DNA from: Yponomeuta sedellus
Taxonomy: Eukaryota > Arthropoda > Insecta > Lepidoptera > Yponomeutidae
Direction: 5' to 3'
NCBI GenBank assembly: GCA_934045075.1
Contig: OW203729.1
Coordinates: 7,163,816-7,227,815 of the forward strand
Length of the DNA stretch: 64,000 bases
Under the pieces are notes generated by a model that had not been told where the DNA came from, ran no database searches, and worked only from the letters and a program-made list of their open reading frames with translations. A program made the translations under genes and the position numbers. Below are positions 21,757 through 32,860 of this stretch, piece after piece; the first letter of the stretch is position 1; each line of letters opens with the position of its first letter.

Positions 21757-23886
21757 CAAAGGACAATGGGCAAAAATGTATGGAGCTTGGTCCAAATTTC
21801 CACCACCAATGAGACCTATGTCATAAAAAGGATTACTGCTTACTAAATCATTATAAGAAGACCCCATCCAAAAATATTCACTCAGTAAAAAGTTATGACC
21901 AAATGAAAAAGGTACGATTTTTTACATTTTTCTTGTATATACGTTTCATTATTCCACTCTACCTTCTAAACTAATCGACCGATTTAGATGTTTCAGTTAT
22001 CATTGTAATGTATTCGTTATCATGGGTGACATAAGCTATATGACACTAAAATGGCAGCCTCAAAATGTCAAAAAAATCGAATCCTATAATGTGGGGTATC
22101 AAATGAAAGGTCTTAATAAGCCCTTTCTACCTATCTATACAATGCTTACCCACAACCAACCCAACAGAAAATAAGGGCCCGCCGGCTACCAACACTAGAC
22201 TTGATTTTAGCTTTTTCGTTACTTTGCAGTGGGGTTTTTATTTTAAAATGATGATAAAAACAATGTTCTTATTAAATATCTTCATCAACAATAATATTAT
22301 CAAGATTTACAGACGGAAGTAGAATTGTGGGTTGGTGTCTCGCCCATCCAAAATACCAAATAATTACCATAACGTGGGCACAGCAACCCACAGTTTGCAT
22401 TCCTGAAAGACAAGAACAGTAATAGTGGAAAATACTTTCTCGGTTATGGATCATTACATACGTGTAGTATTGTCTTGCACGTGCGTGTCGGGATTGTATC
22501 CTTGCACGTAGTAACATAGCGTTTTCAGGTTCAATTCCAAAATCAACCATATCACTCAATGCTCCATCTCTTGATACTTCAATCTGATACACGCCGTTGC
22601 GTACGTGTTCGCTATAGTAGCTACGCGCAAGTTTTATGTGATACGACCCAAGTGCAAATAATGTCAGATCTTCTTGAGTAAGAATAGGGAATTCATCTGA
22701 TTCTATGACATCGGCTTCAATATTTCGAAAACTTGCCCGCCGTCTATTTATATTTCTTTCTGTAACATATGCACCCAATCGATTTAGTACATGAGAGAGA
22801 CTCTCTAATGATTCTTAAGTACTCCTGTGCATGCGAGTTATCTTCGATCAAACGATGAAATGCGTTCAAAAGCGCAGCGGCCATCCGGAAATCGTCCATC
22901 ATGTGCTCCATAGCACGATTAAAAAAATCTTGCCTGAAAAGGCGAAAATCGCGTTTAAAACGTCTGTTTACGACTTCAAGGACCCAGCGGTTAATCGTCA
23001 CCTCCCGATTTTTATTGGCTTCTAACGTGGTTAACTGGTCTTCGCCGCGCCGTTTGCTTATTGGCATGCGTGCCACATAACCACATGATTCCATGTCTTC
23101 TATGACATCTCTAAAGCCGCGATCGCAGATAAAAACATCGTTCGCCTCAAAAAAGTAATGGAATGGGTTGTCCTCTCTTTCCTGGATTAGCCCTTTCATT
23201 ATTACGGCATCCGATGTTGTTGCTGCATGAGGCCAAGTAACATCAATAATGTAGCCATCACAACACACGATTATAAATGGTTTTAATAGGTTAGTGTATT
23301 TGTGCAAACTGTATGTTTGCCGTTGAAAAAGGAAGTTGGAAGATTTCTGTATATAGACGTAAGTTCCATCTATCACCACAACAGCTTTTCTTTCTTGCAG
23401 GGGTGCATCTGGGTTTCCAAACCTGTTTTCGTCGTCGTCGGCGCAGCGTATTGTATCCTAAGTGCGAAAGAGACAAAACTAGCGCTATCACCTACTCGCA
23501 CGATGCTAGCAATCCTCAAATTCCGAAAAAAAATATATTTAACAAATAGTTTTAGCGCGATATCGAACCATTTCGTATTACATTTTTTAAGCGCGTTTAC
23601 GTTTTTTTTTGTGGACTGTTTGAGCGCATTATGAGTAACCGGGAGAATGAATCATCGTTGCTACCATGTTGTTACTGCTTAAAGAGCGGATAACTGCAAA
23701 AATAAACGGATAAATAATTAAAAAAAAAGTGAAAAAATACGTATTTTAACATAGTCATAACTTTTTACTGAGTGAATATATTTTATTCACCTAGTAGTGA
23801 AAATTGTTTGGTATTTAACGGACTTTAAGCCTGCATAGCTCTCGACAGTGGTGGAAATTTGGACCAATTTCGCCCATTGTCCTTTT
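21757..23886 (-). mobile_element. IS5-like DNA transposon with terminal inverted repeats
   Basis: AAAGGACAATGGGC at 21758-21771 is matched by GCCCATTGTCCTTT at 23872-23885. The similarity continues inward (TTGGTCCAAATTTCCACCAC on the left, its complement on the right) and to ACTCAGTAAAAAGTTATGAC about 150 bp inside each end. A transposase pseudogene lies on the minus strand. The target duplication could not be resolved because of an A-run length difference at the tips. Confidence 0.8.
22272..23458 (-). pseudogene. DDE transposase with SWIM-type zinc finger, frameshifted
   Basis: The first frame (to about 22797) has VVVIDGTYVYIQ (first catalytic Asp), then HKYTNLLKPFIIVCCDGYII, FICDRGFRD (second Asp) and WVLEVVNRRFKRDFRLFRQ (catalytic Glu). 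This is the pattern of the DDE_Tnp_4/IS5-like family. A one-base shift in the run TCTCTCTC near 22797 moves the reading into a second frame ending at 22272. That frame carries a C-x-C...C-x-H cluster (YCSC... CCAH), a SWIM-like zinc-binding motif. The frame opens only at about 23460, so an N-terminal DNA-binding part is missing. It would act on the element's own ends. It is dead as it stands. Confidence 0.8.
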
Positions 23887-24200
23887 GTTTGGTCCAGTAA
23901 AGTTTTTTAATATTTCGTATCTAAAATTCAAACACTATCTGAGGTCTTATTATGCGCACTAAATTCTGTCGGGATCATTGACAATTTTATGATAAGGATG
24001 ATCATCAGATCTTCACCAAATTAAAATGGAACCAACGGGGCATTGTATCTACGGTTAAAATTTGAAGAAGATATGCGAAAATATAGTAAAAAAAAGTTAT
24101 ATACGCGTCGAATTGATAACCTCCTCCTTTTTTGAAGTCGGTTAAGAAAGAGATACTAAACTCAACTTAAATTATCAATAACCCTAGCTGAAGTTTATTG
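23887..24200. other. No recognisable feature
   Basis: AT-rich DNA between the IS5-like element and a SINE; no motif found. Confidence 0.55.
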
Positions 24201-24434
24201 GAGCTTAATGGCCTAATATTGGCCTTTTTGCATCTACTTAATGAGATGATTTATACAGCGTCCAGTGGTATCTTCACTCACACTAGATGGGTGAAGGGAC
24301 CACTCCGACGCTGTAGTGCTTGGGACATGGTTTTATAGATTCACCGTTAGCGCACTCGGGATCGAACCTGGGGCTCTCGCTTGCCCATCTATGGTTCTAC
24401 CCACTGAGCTACCACCGCTTAGTGAGCATAATGG
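24201..24434 (-). repeat. SINE A, internally deleted copy with target duplication
   Basis: 24212-24423 keeps the 3' end (GCATCTACTTAATGAGATGA) and the tRNA head (complement GGTGGTAGCTCAGTGGGTAG, box B GGTTCGATCCC) but lacks about 190 bp of the body seen at 47101-47507. GAGCTTAATGG and GAGCATAATGG flank it, an 11-bp duplication with one change. Confidence 0.75.
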
Positions 24435-24771
24435 AGGTAAATGCATATTGGATAAAATATGCGGAAAAAAGACAGTGAACCCTGGTCATTCGCTAAACTA
24501 AATAAAGTTTACAACACACCCCGAGAAATCTTCAAATCTGCTTACAAAGATTTCTAATATAGAAGACGAACAGCGTCTAGAAAAAGAGAAACAAATAAAG
24601 ACAATTATTATATCAACAAGACACTACAAAATAAATAGATAATTGACATATTATGATACAGACGTAAATTAAATACACAATAGACGATAGAAAAAAAACA
24701 CAGACTTAGCCTGTGTGGCACCACAGTAACACTCTTAAATAAACAAAGGGGTATGTAGTAAACAAGGCAGA

Positions 24772-24875
24772 TGCTGGATGCGGCAAGCTGAAGACAGGGC
24801 GCTATGGCGCTCATTAGGGGAGGGCTATGTCCAGCAGTGGACTACATAATATAGCCTGAAGAAGAAGAAGTGTGT
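24772..24875 (+). repeat. RTE-type LINE 3' fragment
   Basis: Begins within AGATGCTGGATGCGGCAAGC (encoding the same CWMRQAKDR block as 17650-17825) and ends GGCTATGTCCAGCAGTGGAC, then a GAAGAAGAAG tail. Only the last codons and the 3' end are left. Confidence 0.65.
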
Positions 24876-25130
24876 ATTTTACAAAGTATTTACAATAGTG
24901 GGAATTAACGAGGAATCGTATTTAATAGAGATACGTCCATCGTGGTTAGTAATTTTTTTTTTACCAATTGTACAAGTTGGCAAGTAAAATTATATTTAGA
25001 AAGAAAGTTAAGATTTTAGTAATGAGCTAAGTATGGGGTGAGGATGAATAGTTTTTATTTTGTTAGCAAAGAGTTCCTAGTAGGTTTAACCTGTGGTTGT
25101 TTTTAGAATTTGGAAAATAATAGAAAGAAA

Positions 25131-25345
25131 GACGGCCTCGGTGGCGCAGCGGTTTGGCACGCTGCCTGTAAAACTGAAGGTCTCGGGTTCGATCCTCGGC
25201 CGGGTCAAACTAGGAAACGAACTTTTCTAGTTTGTCTCTGGTCTTGGATGTTATCTATGTATATATTGTATTAAATCTATCATGGAGTTACAACACTCAT
25301 AACACACTGTGGCTCCGAAGCTCGGCTAAGCCGCGCAGTCATTAG
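25131..25345 (+). repeat. tRNA-headed SINE E
   Basis: The head GGCCTCGGTGGCGCAGCGGT (box A) and GTCTCGGGTTCGATCCTCGG (box B) is followed by a body with AGTTTGTCTCTGGTC and, near the end, AACACACTGTGGCTCCGAAG. The layout is that of a Pol III-transcribed insect SINE. One copy seen. Confidence 0.7.
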
Positions 25346-25634
25346 AAATACATTAAGCCACCATGTAATTGAATACACCATAACAACTTTCCCACTTGAG
25401 TACTCTACAGAACTAGCGCCAACAATGAACAGAAGTTAGCGCAAAGTTATGAATGCCAAGTGTGTAGAGGCACTGCACAAACTTGAAAACTGGTCTCGCC
25501 GGCACAAAGTAAGTACCTCCGACAGAAGAACCAATGAGCTTAAGGAAGATTTTAAAAACTCCCTAATGCACAGCAGGTGTAATTGCAGATCTCGGGATCA
25601 GACGGATGAATCTGTTATCGATAATAACCCGTGT

Positions 25635-25830
25635 ATTGTACTCGTATATCCCTACTGCTGGGGCACGGGTCTCTTCGGTTTGGCCACATTCCACCCGGGG
25701 GCCAAGACCGGGTTGGTGGAGGATTGTAAGACAGTGGCGGGACTTACTGTCAGAAGTTATCGAGCCGTTCATAATGCCTCTGACATGGCTTAACGACTGC
25801 CATTACCATGACAGCCGGCAGTTGAAGCTG
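25635..25830 (+). repeat. Interspersed repeat C
   Basis: Plus-strand copy from CCCTACTGCTGGGGCACGGG through GGATTGTAAGACAGTGGCGG to the segment with TGACAGCCGGCA. The three overlapping open frames here all derive from the repeat. Confidence 0.65.
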
Positions 25831-26559
25831 TTATATTCGGAAGATATTAATTCACTGTCGGAGACCTTATGCGCAGCTGAGCTCCTGATACTGTAAAAGG
25901 TTGCACAATACGGTAAAATTGTCGTTGACATTAAATAAGCTCCCCTTTAGCTCAAAAACTGCATTTTAATAAAGTGAACATTAGTAGTCTTCTACCAATA
26001 GTCCCACAGACTAAGTTACAATAAAAATAGCATTGTTAACAAAAATAAACCGGCCAAAAATAATCGGGCCACGCGCAGTGTATGGTTCCATGGGAAAATA
26101 AGGTTCCTAACTGCTTTAAAGTACACACAATTTCATCATAGTAATTTACTATAGAATTTCCACGAAGTGGTCCTTTTATCTGTGTGTCGTCTACTACTCG
26201 TTAACTTGTAAAGCCTACTTAGCTGTGATAGTTTCCAAATGGATTCTTAAATCTAAAAATGGTTTTCCTATACCCACATATTTTTAAACAACCAGTATTC
26301 CCCTACTTTATGGCGTAAGCAAGTAACAAAATTGCAGCACTAATTAAGATAATGGGGACTATATCTTACAACTAAATTAGAGCTACACTTACAAAAAATG
26401 TTTTTATAATACCTTGTTTGTTTTTGCGTTTTGGTATTATTATTACTAATACTTTTATTACACGTAAATTTTAATCATAAAATCGTACCATGTGGCGGAT
26501 TTAATGGCATAAGTATTTTCTCCTTGTCAACAGTAAGAATGTGGTTATGTCGGGGTAAT
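25831..26559. other. No recognisable feature
   Basis: AT-rich, with no open frame or repeat that I can place. Confidence 0.55.
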
Positions 26560-26700
26560 TAATATCTACGTATATGTATGCCAAATTTCAGCTTTCTGGT
26601 ACCTGTCATCTCTGTGCTAAGCCGCAAACAGACGGGCGGACATGGGGAAACTTTTGGGCTTGCTTGCTGACTACGGAACCCTAAAAATAAAAATAAGTAA
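26560..26700. repeat. Dispersed repeat F
   Basis: Shares CTGTGCTAAGCCGC, CGGACATGGGGAAACTTTTG and TGACTACGGAACC with 21070-21180. Confidence 0.5.
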
Positions 26701-28045
26701 AAAGATGGCGGTGTAAAAGGCAGTTAACTTAACGTTGTGTGGAAGGTGTGAGCTCTCAACGATGGTTATCAAAGTCAAAAGAATTTAATCACTATAAAAA
26801 CATAATGTTTACTTAATTTTGTATGTATGTATTTATTAATATAAAAGAGAACACGTTACAAGTTATAATAAGGCCTCACCAAACCAATTACTTGGTTTGA
26901 CTGTGGGAGCAGTCTCGTTTATAATATAGTCTCGTCAGAGATTTTACATAGCCTTTTTGCATAAGCTTTACACATTAGCACTTTCTAATAATAAGGATGA
27001 CTCAGCTTAATACTTGAGATTATTATTATTTTCTTTTTAAGAATAACTGTTCCAATCATAACCAGTTCCAATCATAATCTTATTCATTTTAGGTACATAT
27101 TAAGTTAAGCTGCATTTAAACAAATGAACAACAAAGAGCTGTTTAAAAAAATAGTAAATTATGTGGAGAAGAGACTAAAAAAGAAACCCCACATTTATTC
27201 TTTTCAAAACAGATTTTACCTTAATTAACACAGTTTTCAACTTAAAGTTACATTACACTAGACTTAATAGTCGTAAATCAACTTAATAATCGTATCCTTC
27301 AGCGTTGATACAAATATCAACATCAGTTTTAAAAGTCGACACTTAGCTGTCTTTCTGTGATGAATGTATAGGTAGAGAGCAGTGTAGCCATGCGTAAAGT
27401 TTAGCTCGCGGAGCGTTTTCACGGACCTAGTTTGTTAACTTGAAGAGGGAACAAAGGCTTTGTGAAACACTTGTAGCAGAGCAAGCCTTGCACACGCGGA
27501 TTTGCGTTAGACTAACGATTCTGTGCATATCGGTCGTAGTTACATTGAGCGCAGCTTGATAGAAAGAAAAGGGTGGTTGACATTCCGACCTCAGCACTAA
27601 GCGCTTTTCTACAAAGTTCGTAATGCGCACAGCCAAAGAGTGGAACACTTTATCTAATAACTTCTAATACCTTGAGGAAGTTACTGTAAGGTCGACCAAT
27701 GGATTTTACCTATACACAGATAACAAATTACCATGCAGAGGCGTTGTGTGGTTTATACTCTGTACTCTTTTCACCCGTCTACGGCGGAGCCCAAAAGGAG
27801 AATAATGTGTTGGACTCCTAAGTATGTCTGATTCTATATTCCCTCATGACTCATTAAACAATGATCACATAGTGACAAATAAGATTAATTTGTTGGGTTT
27901 GCGTGAATGTTAACGTGAATCTACAAAAAATTAACTAAATAGCCGTCTTTTACTCGTAGAAATTAGGCCGCCAATTGTACTATATTTTCATATGATTTAT
28001 TGTACTGTAATTTCTGTGTACAATAAAAAATATTCTCTCTACCAC
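26701..28045. other. No gene called
   Basis: The 73-codon minus-strand frame at 27427-27648 is the only one of mixed composition. It could be a scrap of a LINE protein, but no motif confirms this. The rest is AT-rich. Confidence 0.5.
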
Positions 28046-28190
28046 TTAGGGCCGATTCGACCAAACTATTTATGCTTGGTATAAGTGCTAATCTTGGAAT
28101 AAATCGAGAAATTCTCTTGTTAAATTCTAGATTTATTCCAAGATTAGCACTTATACCAAGCATAAATAGTTTGGTCGAATCGGCCCCTAA
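28046..28190. mobile_element. Near-perfect 60-bp hairpin (palindromic MITE)
   Basis: The left arm 28046-28105 (TTAGGGCCGATTCGACCAAA onward) and right arm 28130-28190 are complementary except for one extra C in GGCCCC. The loop is 24 nt. It is probably a fold-back MITE. A transcript would form a long microRNA-precursor-like hairpin. Confidence 0.8.
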
Positions 28191-28509
28191 TAGACAAAAA
28201 TAAATACTAGAATAAAATAACCTATGCCCCGGTTGCTGAGCATGAGGCTCCATAGAGTAATTCTAGTACCCTGACCTGGATAATAATAACGGTTTTCATT
28301 ATTATCTTCAAGGTCAGGAGGTTAATCTTACATAATAACTCCTAATACCTTGGAGAAGGGTAGAGAAAGCTTCAGAGTAGCTGTTTAATCAAGTAATTAG
28401 GCACAAAATAATACAAGGTATACCTTTTGTAAAGGCAGTCGGTCCAACTGTTTATTTATTTAGCTTTTGACAGCCCGGTTTAGTGACGTTCTTTGAAGTT
28501 ACCGATTCG

Positions 28510-28705
28510 ATTGCTCATGATAATCGATAGAGAGATAGACAGAATATTCTTTATTGCATGCACACCAGGGATTACATAGGAGACTTAAAAAATAACAGTA
28601 CTGTACAAGTGAAGTGACGGCCTTATTACTAAAAGTAATTTCTTCCAGACAACCATTGACGGAAAAGAAGAAACGGAAACTGATTGACGGGTAGTCGGCG
28701 CAACT
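28510..28705 (-). repeat. LINE 3' fragment (family D) with GATA-like tail
   Basis: The minus strand reads TCTGGAAGAAATTACTTTTA, then GTAATAAGGCCGTCACTTC, and ends in an A-rich tail with TCTCTCTATCG. It parallels 46165-46350, which also ends next to TATATAGATAG. Confidence 0.5.
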
Positions 28706-30824
28706 AAACAATATTAGACAATATTATTGTATAGTTGAGCAATAAAAATAAACATACACAAAAAAACATAGGACATGAACGAAAAATATACCTACCTAAT
28801 ACTAGAAAGGAATTTCAGAAAAAAAAATAACAAACTTACATTAAGGAAAAATAGTGGTTTTGCACTCTGCTCTTAAATATTGGCAGTGACGGTGAAAATC
28901 TTACGGCCAGGGGAAGATCGTTCCACAGGCGGACAGCTGTGATAGTAAAGGAATTGCTGAAGAACCTTGTCTCAATGACTTGGTGTCTTCAGCAATTGAT
29001 TCTGACGGGATCGCAAAGTCCGACTGCGCGTATCACTTAACAACTCAAAGCGAGTTTTGAGATACAGAGGTGTGGCTGGATTGAATAGCACGATTTTAAT
29101 TATGTTGAAATTTTAGTCGATTGATTGCATGGAATGTTATTTTGATATTTTTCATATTGTGTTCTATCTGAGCGTGATGTACTTAAAACTGCCGAGCGCG
29201 TTTCACACTATTTTTACCCATAAAAATCTTTCTTACATCATGGTATTTTTCATGGAATATTTACTTGATTAATCTTCGCCATTGTAGTAAAACCGGTCGC
29301 ATCACGTTTGTAAAAAAACGTGTCTATGAAGTGTTGTATTTTCCGCCTATGGTTTTCTATAAAATAAAAGAGGACCTTTATGTGTGTGCATCGGCCAAAT
29401 TTAAATAAATCGTTGAACCGATTATAACTTACAGAAATCTCAGAAAAATAACATACATACATAACCTCACGCCTGTATCCCAGAGGGGTAGGCAGAGACC
29501 AGGGACTGCCACTTGCAACGATCCCGAAATCAGAAAAATAAGCCCGACTTAAATATTACGTGTGCAATAAATTATAACAATAACTTGATGTTCTGTGCTT
29601 GAACCAATATAACTATGGACAGAAACAGAGATGCTGAGAAATATTATCTTAGCAAAGTTGCAGTTCCAGCTAATAGAACTTTAGGTACTTAATTTTCAGT
29701 AGTTGCAAAGCAGCTGAGAAGCGGTTGAGTGCTTACCGAGGGTAAACTTTATTCTGCACTTTATACTTTTGCCTAGAATTATTTTTTTAAAATAAACCCG
29801 CCTGTGTAGATATTTTAAGAGAAAACACTTTATTGCACAACCTGAAATTATTGCACAACGTTGTGATAGTGAAGAGCGTTTTATAAATAATAAACTGGAA
29901 CTACTTCAACTCAGTTTTATTTATAATATTCAAGAGAAAAAAACTTGATAAAAAACAGAATAAGCAGGTAAAGGACGATTTATGTGGTGTGGTCTAGTCG
30001 AAATGTGAAGTAGTAATGCCAAAAAGTCAAGAAAATCTCAAAAGTACGCGACGTAATTTTAAATGTTGAAATTGACAGACAGAAATTTAAATTAAAAAAA
30101 AATTGTGTAAGGATGTTTGCACCGTTACAACCTGGTGCTGACTAGCGGACTAGCGTGCAGACCAGCAAAGGAAAAAAAATTCTTTTACAAAAATGTTCAC
30201 GTTTTAAAAAAAGAGGGAAAAAGTGAACATAAAGCTTAATAAATATAGTAGTTACGTTAAGAACCTACTGACAAGAACCTAGGTCCAAGAGTCTAGGAAT
30301 TCAATCCAGTTATGCCAAAAACGGCCGTTTTCAGCGCAAATATTAAAGACATAAGTGGTTGATCCAAAATTCTGTACCGTTGGTTCTAAAAATTGTTGTC
30401 ACAGTTGACAAAATTCACCATGTGCACTTTTTGAAAAAAGAAACACGTATTACAAAACAAGTTGTAATACAAGTCATTTAGTTGTACTTAGTATGGGGCC
30501 AGCGAGATCTGTGTGATATGTCCATGAATGTTTATTATTTATGATTTTATTCCATTGGTGGCGCAAGTAAGCAACGAGTAGCACTTTCATAAAATTCAGA
30601 AAACCCAACAACCGGACTACTGACTATTTAATACTAAGCAGGAAGACCAGTCTTGAGTAACATAACTAACACTAGAGCCACCGAGGGAAGTTCACAAGTT
30701 TTTCAGAGGTCGTATTTCCAAAAATTGTCTGTATCTCTCCTACAATGTTAATAGTGATTTAAAGGATCCACAACCAAGAACCTAGGATCACGAATCTAAC
30801 TTAATAGCATTTATGCCAAAAACG
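28706..30824. other. No gene; one SINE scrap at 29461-29525
   Basis: CTCACGCCTGTATCCCAGAG, GGGTAGGCAGAGACCAGGG and ACGATCC at 29463-29522 recur near 44620 and inverted at 52190-52235, so this is a short dispersed repeat. The rest shows no coding signal. Confidence 0.5.
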
Positions 30825-30965
30825 TGCTTACGAGCTTCGCAAGGCACGCTAAGCCGTTGGTGCCGGCTGTCATGTAATGGCAATCGCTGTGGTGGAGTAT
30901 GGCCTAACCTTCCTGTGACGCAGGAAGAGACCTGAGCTCCAGCAGTAGGGACAATACAAAGGGTT
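30825..30965 (-). repeat. Interspersed repeat C, internally deleted
   Basis: Has CTTCGCAAGGCACGCTAAGC and TGTCATGTAATGGCAATCG, then jumps to GTGGAGTATGGCCTAACC and CAGCAGTAGGGACAATAC, losing the middle third of the family. Confidence 0.65.
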
Positions 30966-31243
30966 GACATCCAATGCCGAAAACGGTGGTAATGCTATCT
31001 AGTCCCATGTTTTCCTAAGTCCTATGTTTTTGCCTTAGGTTCACGGTCATTGGTTTTAAGTGAGGTCTTATGTCCCATAGTGAGCGTCAAATGATGATGA
31101 TGACTGAAGATGATGTTGGGCCTAATAATGACTTTTAACAAGAAAAGATTGTACTATCACAATTTATGGTTAACTACGACAATTCGATATACATTTCGAC
31201 GTCGATTAATCCACATATTAACAAGTAGACTTTGATTATAATC

Positions 31244-31444
31244 TTTTTTTAATGCACTGCTAAGGACAATTTTAGATTTATTTATTTAACCTGTACGTAA
31301 TACAGAGAATATTGTATTTATTTCACTAATGCCGGTAAGTCGCCCATTAGCTCAGTTGGGAGAGCGCTGGCACGGTTAGCCAGAGGTCGCGGGTTCGAGT
31401 CCCAGCATGAGTGGAATTTTTAGACTCTAAATAGGCTTTTTAAA
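31244..31444 (+). repeat. tRNA-like inverted-repeat element
   Basis: The left outer arm TTTAATGCACTGCTAAGGAC is followed by part of the 302-unit body (CTGTACGTAATACAGAGAAT). Then comes the tRNA-like core at 31342-31412 (GCCCATTAGCTCAGTTGGGA, box B GGGTTCGAGTCCC) and the right inner arm TTTTTAGACTCTAAATAGG. The core lacks position 8/9 and has C33, so it is tRNA-derived, not a tRNA. Confidence 0.7.
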
Positions 31445-31635
31445 GTAAACTTTGCTACGCAATCTACCTCGTTTGTCGTAATAAATAACGAAATGTAGGT
31501 ACTTAGAAGTACTTTTGTCGATTTCTCTTTTTCACGCCTACCTCAATTGTTGCCTCTCCTTTACCTCCTGCGGGTTGACTGGTAGCCTTAAGTCCTACTA
31601 TTGTACATAAAATCTTTTGAGCAATTAAGGATTTA

Positions 31636-31800
31636 TCTATAATGTAAAAATAAATCGCTGAGTGTGTTGGTAAGCGCAAATCTCGAGAGCAGCTGAACCG
31701 ATTTCGTTAATTCTTATTTAAGAATATTCCGTGAAGTACGAGGATGGTTTTTACGGAGAGAAAAAAAAATTAATCGACTGTTAGGCGGTACGAAGTTCGC
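31636..31800 (+). mobile_element. Helitron-like non-autonomous element, 3'-truncated
   Basis: Begins TCTATAATGTAAAAATAAAT after an A and shares GCGCAAATCTCGAGAGCAGC and AGGCGGTACGAAGTTCGC with 41307-41482. It stops before the CTAG terminus present there. Confidence 0.5.
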
Positions 31801-32139
31801 AAATAAATGTAGTTTTGAAAAAACTGGCCCTGATTGTCAAAATAGACTTCGAATTGTAGTTTCACGAAACGGGGCCTAGGTTATCACGTTTTTCGTGAGA
31901 GGCTTACTTTCGCAAGATGAATACCCATCGGTTGCCGCTCCAGTAAGTTCGAATACTCGTATAAAAGCCGTCCGGCTTTCTTATCTGGTATTTCCGTTAT
32001 TAAAATTGAGAGTGACTACGCTTTTCCCCTTTCCCCCTACTACCTCCGGTAGTAGTTTCAAGATTGCTGCAGTTTTAGGATGTATGAAACAGGGTTTATT
32101 CAAATAATAAATTGTGTTTCAGTTTTTTTATGTAGTCTA

Positions 32140-32395
32140 TACGCCACTGCAGGGCACAGGCCTTCTCTCAGAAAGAGAGAGTATGAGCTTAATTACCAGG
32201 CGTGCCCACCGTGGAATGGCAGTTAAAAGCGCTGAGATAGTTAATACCTCAGACACGCAAGTTTCCTCACGATGTTTTCCTTCATTTTAGCGCGTAGTGT
32301 TGCTACCTACTATAACTTCACAAATGCACATAACTCAGAAAGTCATTAGTACATGTCACGATTTGAACCCACGATCTCCCGATTGAGGAGCCTTT
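32140..32395 (-). repeat. SINE B
   Basis: Shares CTCACGATGTTTTCCTTCA, GCGTGCCCACCGTGGAATGG and CTCTCAGAAAGAGAGAG with 40930-41190 (minus), 43535-43800 (plus) and 35698-35850 (plus). The right end has a box B-like GATTTGAACCCACGATC, the complement of a degenerate tRNA head. Confidence 0.65.
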
Positions 32396-32589
32396 GATGG
32401 AGTGTTTTAGTTTTACGTTTAAAATTATTTTTTATTTTATTAAAATTACAGCTTTCAATTTGAAGTTGGCAACTCTTAAAGCTCTTTTGCTTTTAGGAAA
32501 TTAGAAAATCTCTTGTCATCTTCATGAATCTGATATTGTCAAAATATAACGATGACATAAAATAGATATTAATAAAAAAATATATTAGG

Positions 32590-32785
32590 TAAAACATAAT
32601 TTTAAAAACCTATTTAGAGGCTAAAAATAGCCATTAGCTCAGTTGGAAAGAGTGCTGGCATGGATAGCCAGAGGTCGCGGGTTCGAATCCTGGCGTGGGT
32701 GGATTTTTTAGCCTGTAAATAGGTTTTTAAAATTGTCCTTAGCACGGAATGTGCATTAAAAATAAAAATAGTATAAAACATAATT
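32590..32785 (+). repeat. tRNA-like inverted-repeat element with 12-bp target duplication
   Basis: TAAAACATAATT lies at 32590-32601 and 32774-32785. Between them is a compact version. It has the left arm AAAAACCTATTTAGAGGC, a 5'-shortened tRNA-like core (32629-32700, box B GGGTTCGAATCC), the right arm, then the tail ending GCATTAAAAATAAAAATAG. This copy best defines the minimal unit, about 172 bp. Confidence 0.85.
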
Positions 32786-32860
32786 ACCTTACTTTCCGAC
32801 GTTTCGGCAGCGTTACAGTTGCCGTGGTCACGGGTATACTGAAGTGGTCCCGTTTAATAT
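32786..32860 (-). repeat. PLE-like 3' fragment
   Basis: CCGACGTTTCGGCAGCGTTA and GCCGTGGTCACGGG parallel CTCGACGTTTCGACGACGTT and TCGTGGTCACGAG in the PLE mosaic at 48228-48275. The tRNA-like element at 32602-32773 inserted into it. Confidence 0.5.

Noticed and set aside
27427..27648. LINE protein fragment
   Set aside because: The composition is suggestive but no diagnostic motif could be identified.
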